64,000 nt of DNA from Styela clava (taxonomy: Eukaryota > Chordata > Ascidiacea > Stolidobranchia > Styelidae): contig NC_135250.1 in NCBI RefSeq assembly GCF_964204865.1, positions 19,831,395-19,895,394 on the forward strand, in the 5' to 3' direction. The stretch's first letter is position 1, and each line of letters opens with the position of its first letter. The notes beneath the pieces were generated by a model. The model worked only from the letters and a program-made list of their open reading frames with translations, was not told where the DNA came from and made no database searches. Shown one piece after another: positions 62,160-64,000 of the stretch. The position numbers and the translations under genes are program-made.

Positions 62160-63134
62160 ATGCCGCCTAGAAGAAGCAACATTTCACCCCAACAGCGAAC
62201 GATTTTGACAAGAAGCATGTCATTGAACTTCCAAAACGAGGGAAACGACACCTGTTTTCGTGGTGTCGACGAGAAGAAATTCGGCGACGAGCCGCCGCGA
62301 TTTGAAGTACATCACGTGTACGTCGCATCGAAATGCGGGCGACGGGAAAAAAGAGCAGGTATGGATATAGGAAAAGCTGCGATTCGAAAGCCGAAGAATA
62401 AATTGCCGCCCGCTCGTATTGACTCGATGAAAAATCTGTTTAGCAGACTCGTTATGGATGAACAAAGTAAGAGTATTTCTCCAGATGATCAGTGCAAATA
62501 TTGCAGAAGTATGAAGAGTTTTTTGTACGAAAACAATTCAGACCAACCACCGGATGGTTGTTGCTCATGTGTACATTCAATTTCACGCGGGATTGTTCAG
62601 CTCGTACAAAAGCCGTCCATTTCGAAATGCCCTTTAGAAGAGCCAGTATGCCAAACCATCGTTAAGGAAACAGAGCACACGAATGCACGTGGTCCTTTTC
62701 CTTGTAAAGTTAGTAACCCGCAAACTGGTCTTGGATGGAGACTAAAAGGAGGCCCAATTCATGCAGTTACTGGCGAAAATTCGGGACTCCATTATTGGAT
62801 CATAACCGGAAGTATGACCGGAAGAAGAGTGTTTGTTTTTGGATTCGAGGATGGGAGTGAATGGAAATATGCAACTGTTAATCCTCACCGAAGGAGAATT
62901 GCATTTAGGCCTAATAATAATCACCCAGCTTCCATAGAAGTTGACTCGAACGCACCAATTGACGACCATCGAGCGTTTTATTTGCAAGGATCGCCGGGTT
63001 CAGGTAACCATGTGCATTTAATTCCAGCTATTGACGAAAGCTTGGCAGTATCAATTAATAACAACTCGCGGAGAAGAACATTGGGATTGGTTGACGGCGT
63101 GAGGAATGCTCACTCGTGGGTGGTTGACGAATAA
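62160..63134 (+). CDS. Putative IL-1-like beta-trefoil protein, paralogue A (324 aa, intronless)
   Basis: A single frame from the ATG at 62160 (A at -3) encodes 324 aa. There is no signal peptide or transmembrane segment. The N-terminal part is basic. A cysteine cluster (C112, C115, C134, C135 and C137) could bind a metal. Residues about 190-324 form the domain shared with the minus-strand gene at 54952-55761: a tryptophan strand (GWRLKGGPIHAV), VFVFGFEDGSEWKY, FYLQGS at 273-278, and HVHLIPAIDESLAVSI (284-299) followed by LGLVD. This last block aligns without gaps to the region of the interleukin-1 signature, but conserves it less well than paralogue B. The domain length of about 135-150 residues and the alternation of short hydrophobic strands fit a beta-trefoil. 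Vertebrate IL-1 cytokines also lack signal peptides and carry N-terminal extensions (family knowledge). A cytokine role is inference only. Confidence 0.6.
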   Translation: MPPRRSNISPQQRTILTRSMSLNFQNEGNDTCFRGVDEKKFGDEPPRFEVHHVYVASKCGRREKRAGMDIGKAAIRKPKNKLPPARIDSMKNLFSRLVMDEQSKSISPDDQCKYCRSMKSFLYENNSDQPPDGCCSCVHSISRGIVQLVQKPSISKCPLEEPVCQTIVKETEHTNARGPFPCKVSNPQTGLGWRLKGGPIHAVTGENSGLHYWIITGSMTGRRVFVFGFEDGSEWKYATVNPHRRRIAFRPNNNHPASIEVDSNAPIDDHRAFYLQGSPGSGNHVHLIPAIDESLAVSINNNSRRRTLGLVDGVRNAHSWVVDE

Positions 63135-64000
63135 CATATATTGATTTCAGCAGCTCGAATATTATACAGTATGATGATGATGAAAAAATTACTTCGAAGT
63201 CGAATCTGTTGAATATTCATTTTTTCGTTTTGATTTTTTAATGTCCGCGCCGAATACCCCCAAGAAAATTGCCAACCGATTACAGCAGAATCGAACATAA
63301 TAAAAATATATAATTTTGCTTCTCCCACATGATATTTTTATTATGCCTTCCACATGCCCGCAGTAGTCTTCTTTATTTGTCACACGCACCATTTTATAAG
63401 CACCATCATGCATTTTTCATAATTTTAAGTGAGTCACTTCTAGAGTTACTCTGATAATAATCGCCTTTCCGGGGGTAAGTTGAAATTACTCTATATCGAT
63501 CGAAATGAGTGTTATTTGTGCACTCTCACGTACGGCATGGTGAAGCGGCATCGTTGTGTACAGAAGTAGTTTTGTGTCGTGGAATGCCGCTCGATTTCTA
63601 TAAATTATGTATGATTTGCGGGAAATGAGTTTATATGTAACATATTGTGATTGTTTTTCTGTAAACGAACTTTTTCCGCACAAACTTTTTAATATCTTAT
63701 TTTTATTTCTGTCTCCCCGCGCTTTTCATTCACCAAGAATTGGATTTGGGTTTGACTTGTCTCAATTAAGAAACAATTCAGTCAGAGCAAACAAACCAGC
63801 ATAAGTCTGTTCCTTAAATTAGGCTTAAATAAGAACACATACCGGGTATATCAATTCATTTGCATATAATCTATCCCTAGTAAACAAACCGGGATTTTCA
63901 ATCAAATTACTGACAACATTGTTTTTTAAATACTGCATTAGCGTGGTAAATATTAGATTCGTGAAAATATTCAGTGTGCCCTAGTTGACTGTATTTTATG
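63135..64000. other. 3' flank of paralogue A to the window end
   Basis: It contains the probable 3' UTR with a poly(A) signal at 63299-63304. No other gene is supported; the short open frames are AT-rich and unremarkable. Confidence 0.55.
63299..63304 (+). promoter_or_regulatory. Candidate poly(A) signal of paralogue A
   Basis: AATAAA lies about 165 nt after the stop codon, a usual distance. The support is positional only. Confidence 0.45.

Overview
This is eukaryotic (metazoan) genomic DNA: AT-rich, intron-bearing genes with GT/AG junctions, and many transposable elements. The gene set (an S1P/LPA-like receptor, a peroxisomal multifunctional enzyme, a ciliary-type LRR protein, Cu/Zn superoxide dismutases) fits an invertebrate chordate, most likely an ascidian tunicate. 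That placement is inference, because no species marker is visible.

Layout. 0-7.3 kb: no supported gene; a (TA)n tract, an inverted-repeat MITE at 453-652 and two copies of a palindromic MITE. 7.4-14.2 kb (+): a three-exon lysophospholipid-receptor-like GPCR with degenerate activation motifs. 16.0-19.6 kb (-): LRRC72, six exons, 278 aa. 21.6-34.4 kb (-): HSD17B4 (peroxisomal multifunctional protein 2), reconstructed from 17 exons to 744 aa ending in the peroxisomal signal AKL; its introns hold several hAT-type elements, including two long copies in opposite orientation with perfect 8-bp target duplications. 35.2-38.0 kb (-): two Cu/Zn superoxide dismutase genes, one with two coding exons and one intronless. 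39.2-44.7 kb: an internally deleted BEL/Pao LTR retrotransposon with nearly identical 619-bp LTRs and a 5-bp target duplication. 45.6-50.7 kb: a 727-bp hAT MITE and a 3.8-kb hAT transposon with a decayed transposase. 51-59 kb: dense interspersed repeats, including a nearly perfect 479-bp tandem duplication. 55.0-55.8 kb (-) and 62.2-63.1 kb (+): two intronless paralogues, each with a C-terminal domain of about 130-150 residues that looks like an IL-1-type beta-trefoil behind an N-terminal region without a signal peptide.

How they relate. The housekeeping genes (HSD17B4, SOD1-like pair, LRRC72) are co-oriented neighbours but are not an operon, and no shared pathway is implied beyond HSD17B4 and SODs both belonging to oxidative metabolism. 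The most interesting candidate is the divergent pair of cytokine-like genes at the right end: if the beta-trefoil/IL-1 reading is right, they would be leaderless, possibly nuclear, IL-1-like proteins in an invertebrate chordate. The second is the GPCR, which keeps the receptor scaffold but has lost the consensus residues at all the main class A activation switches. All gene models were assembled by hand from reading frames and splice phases; no alignment or search was run.
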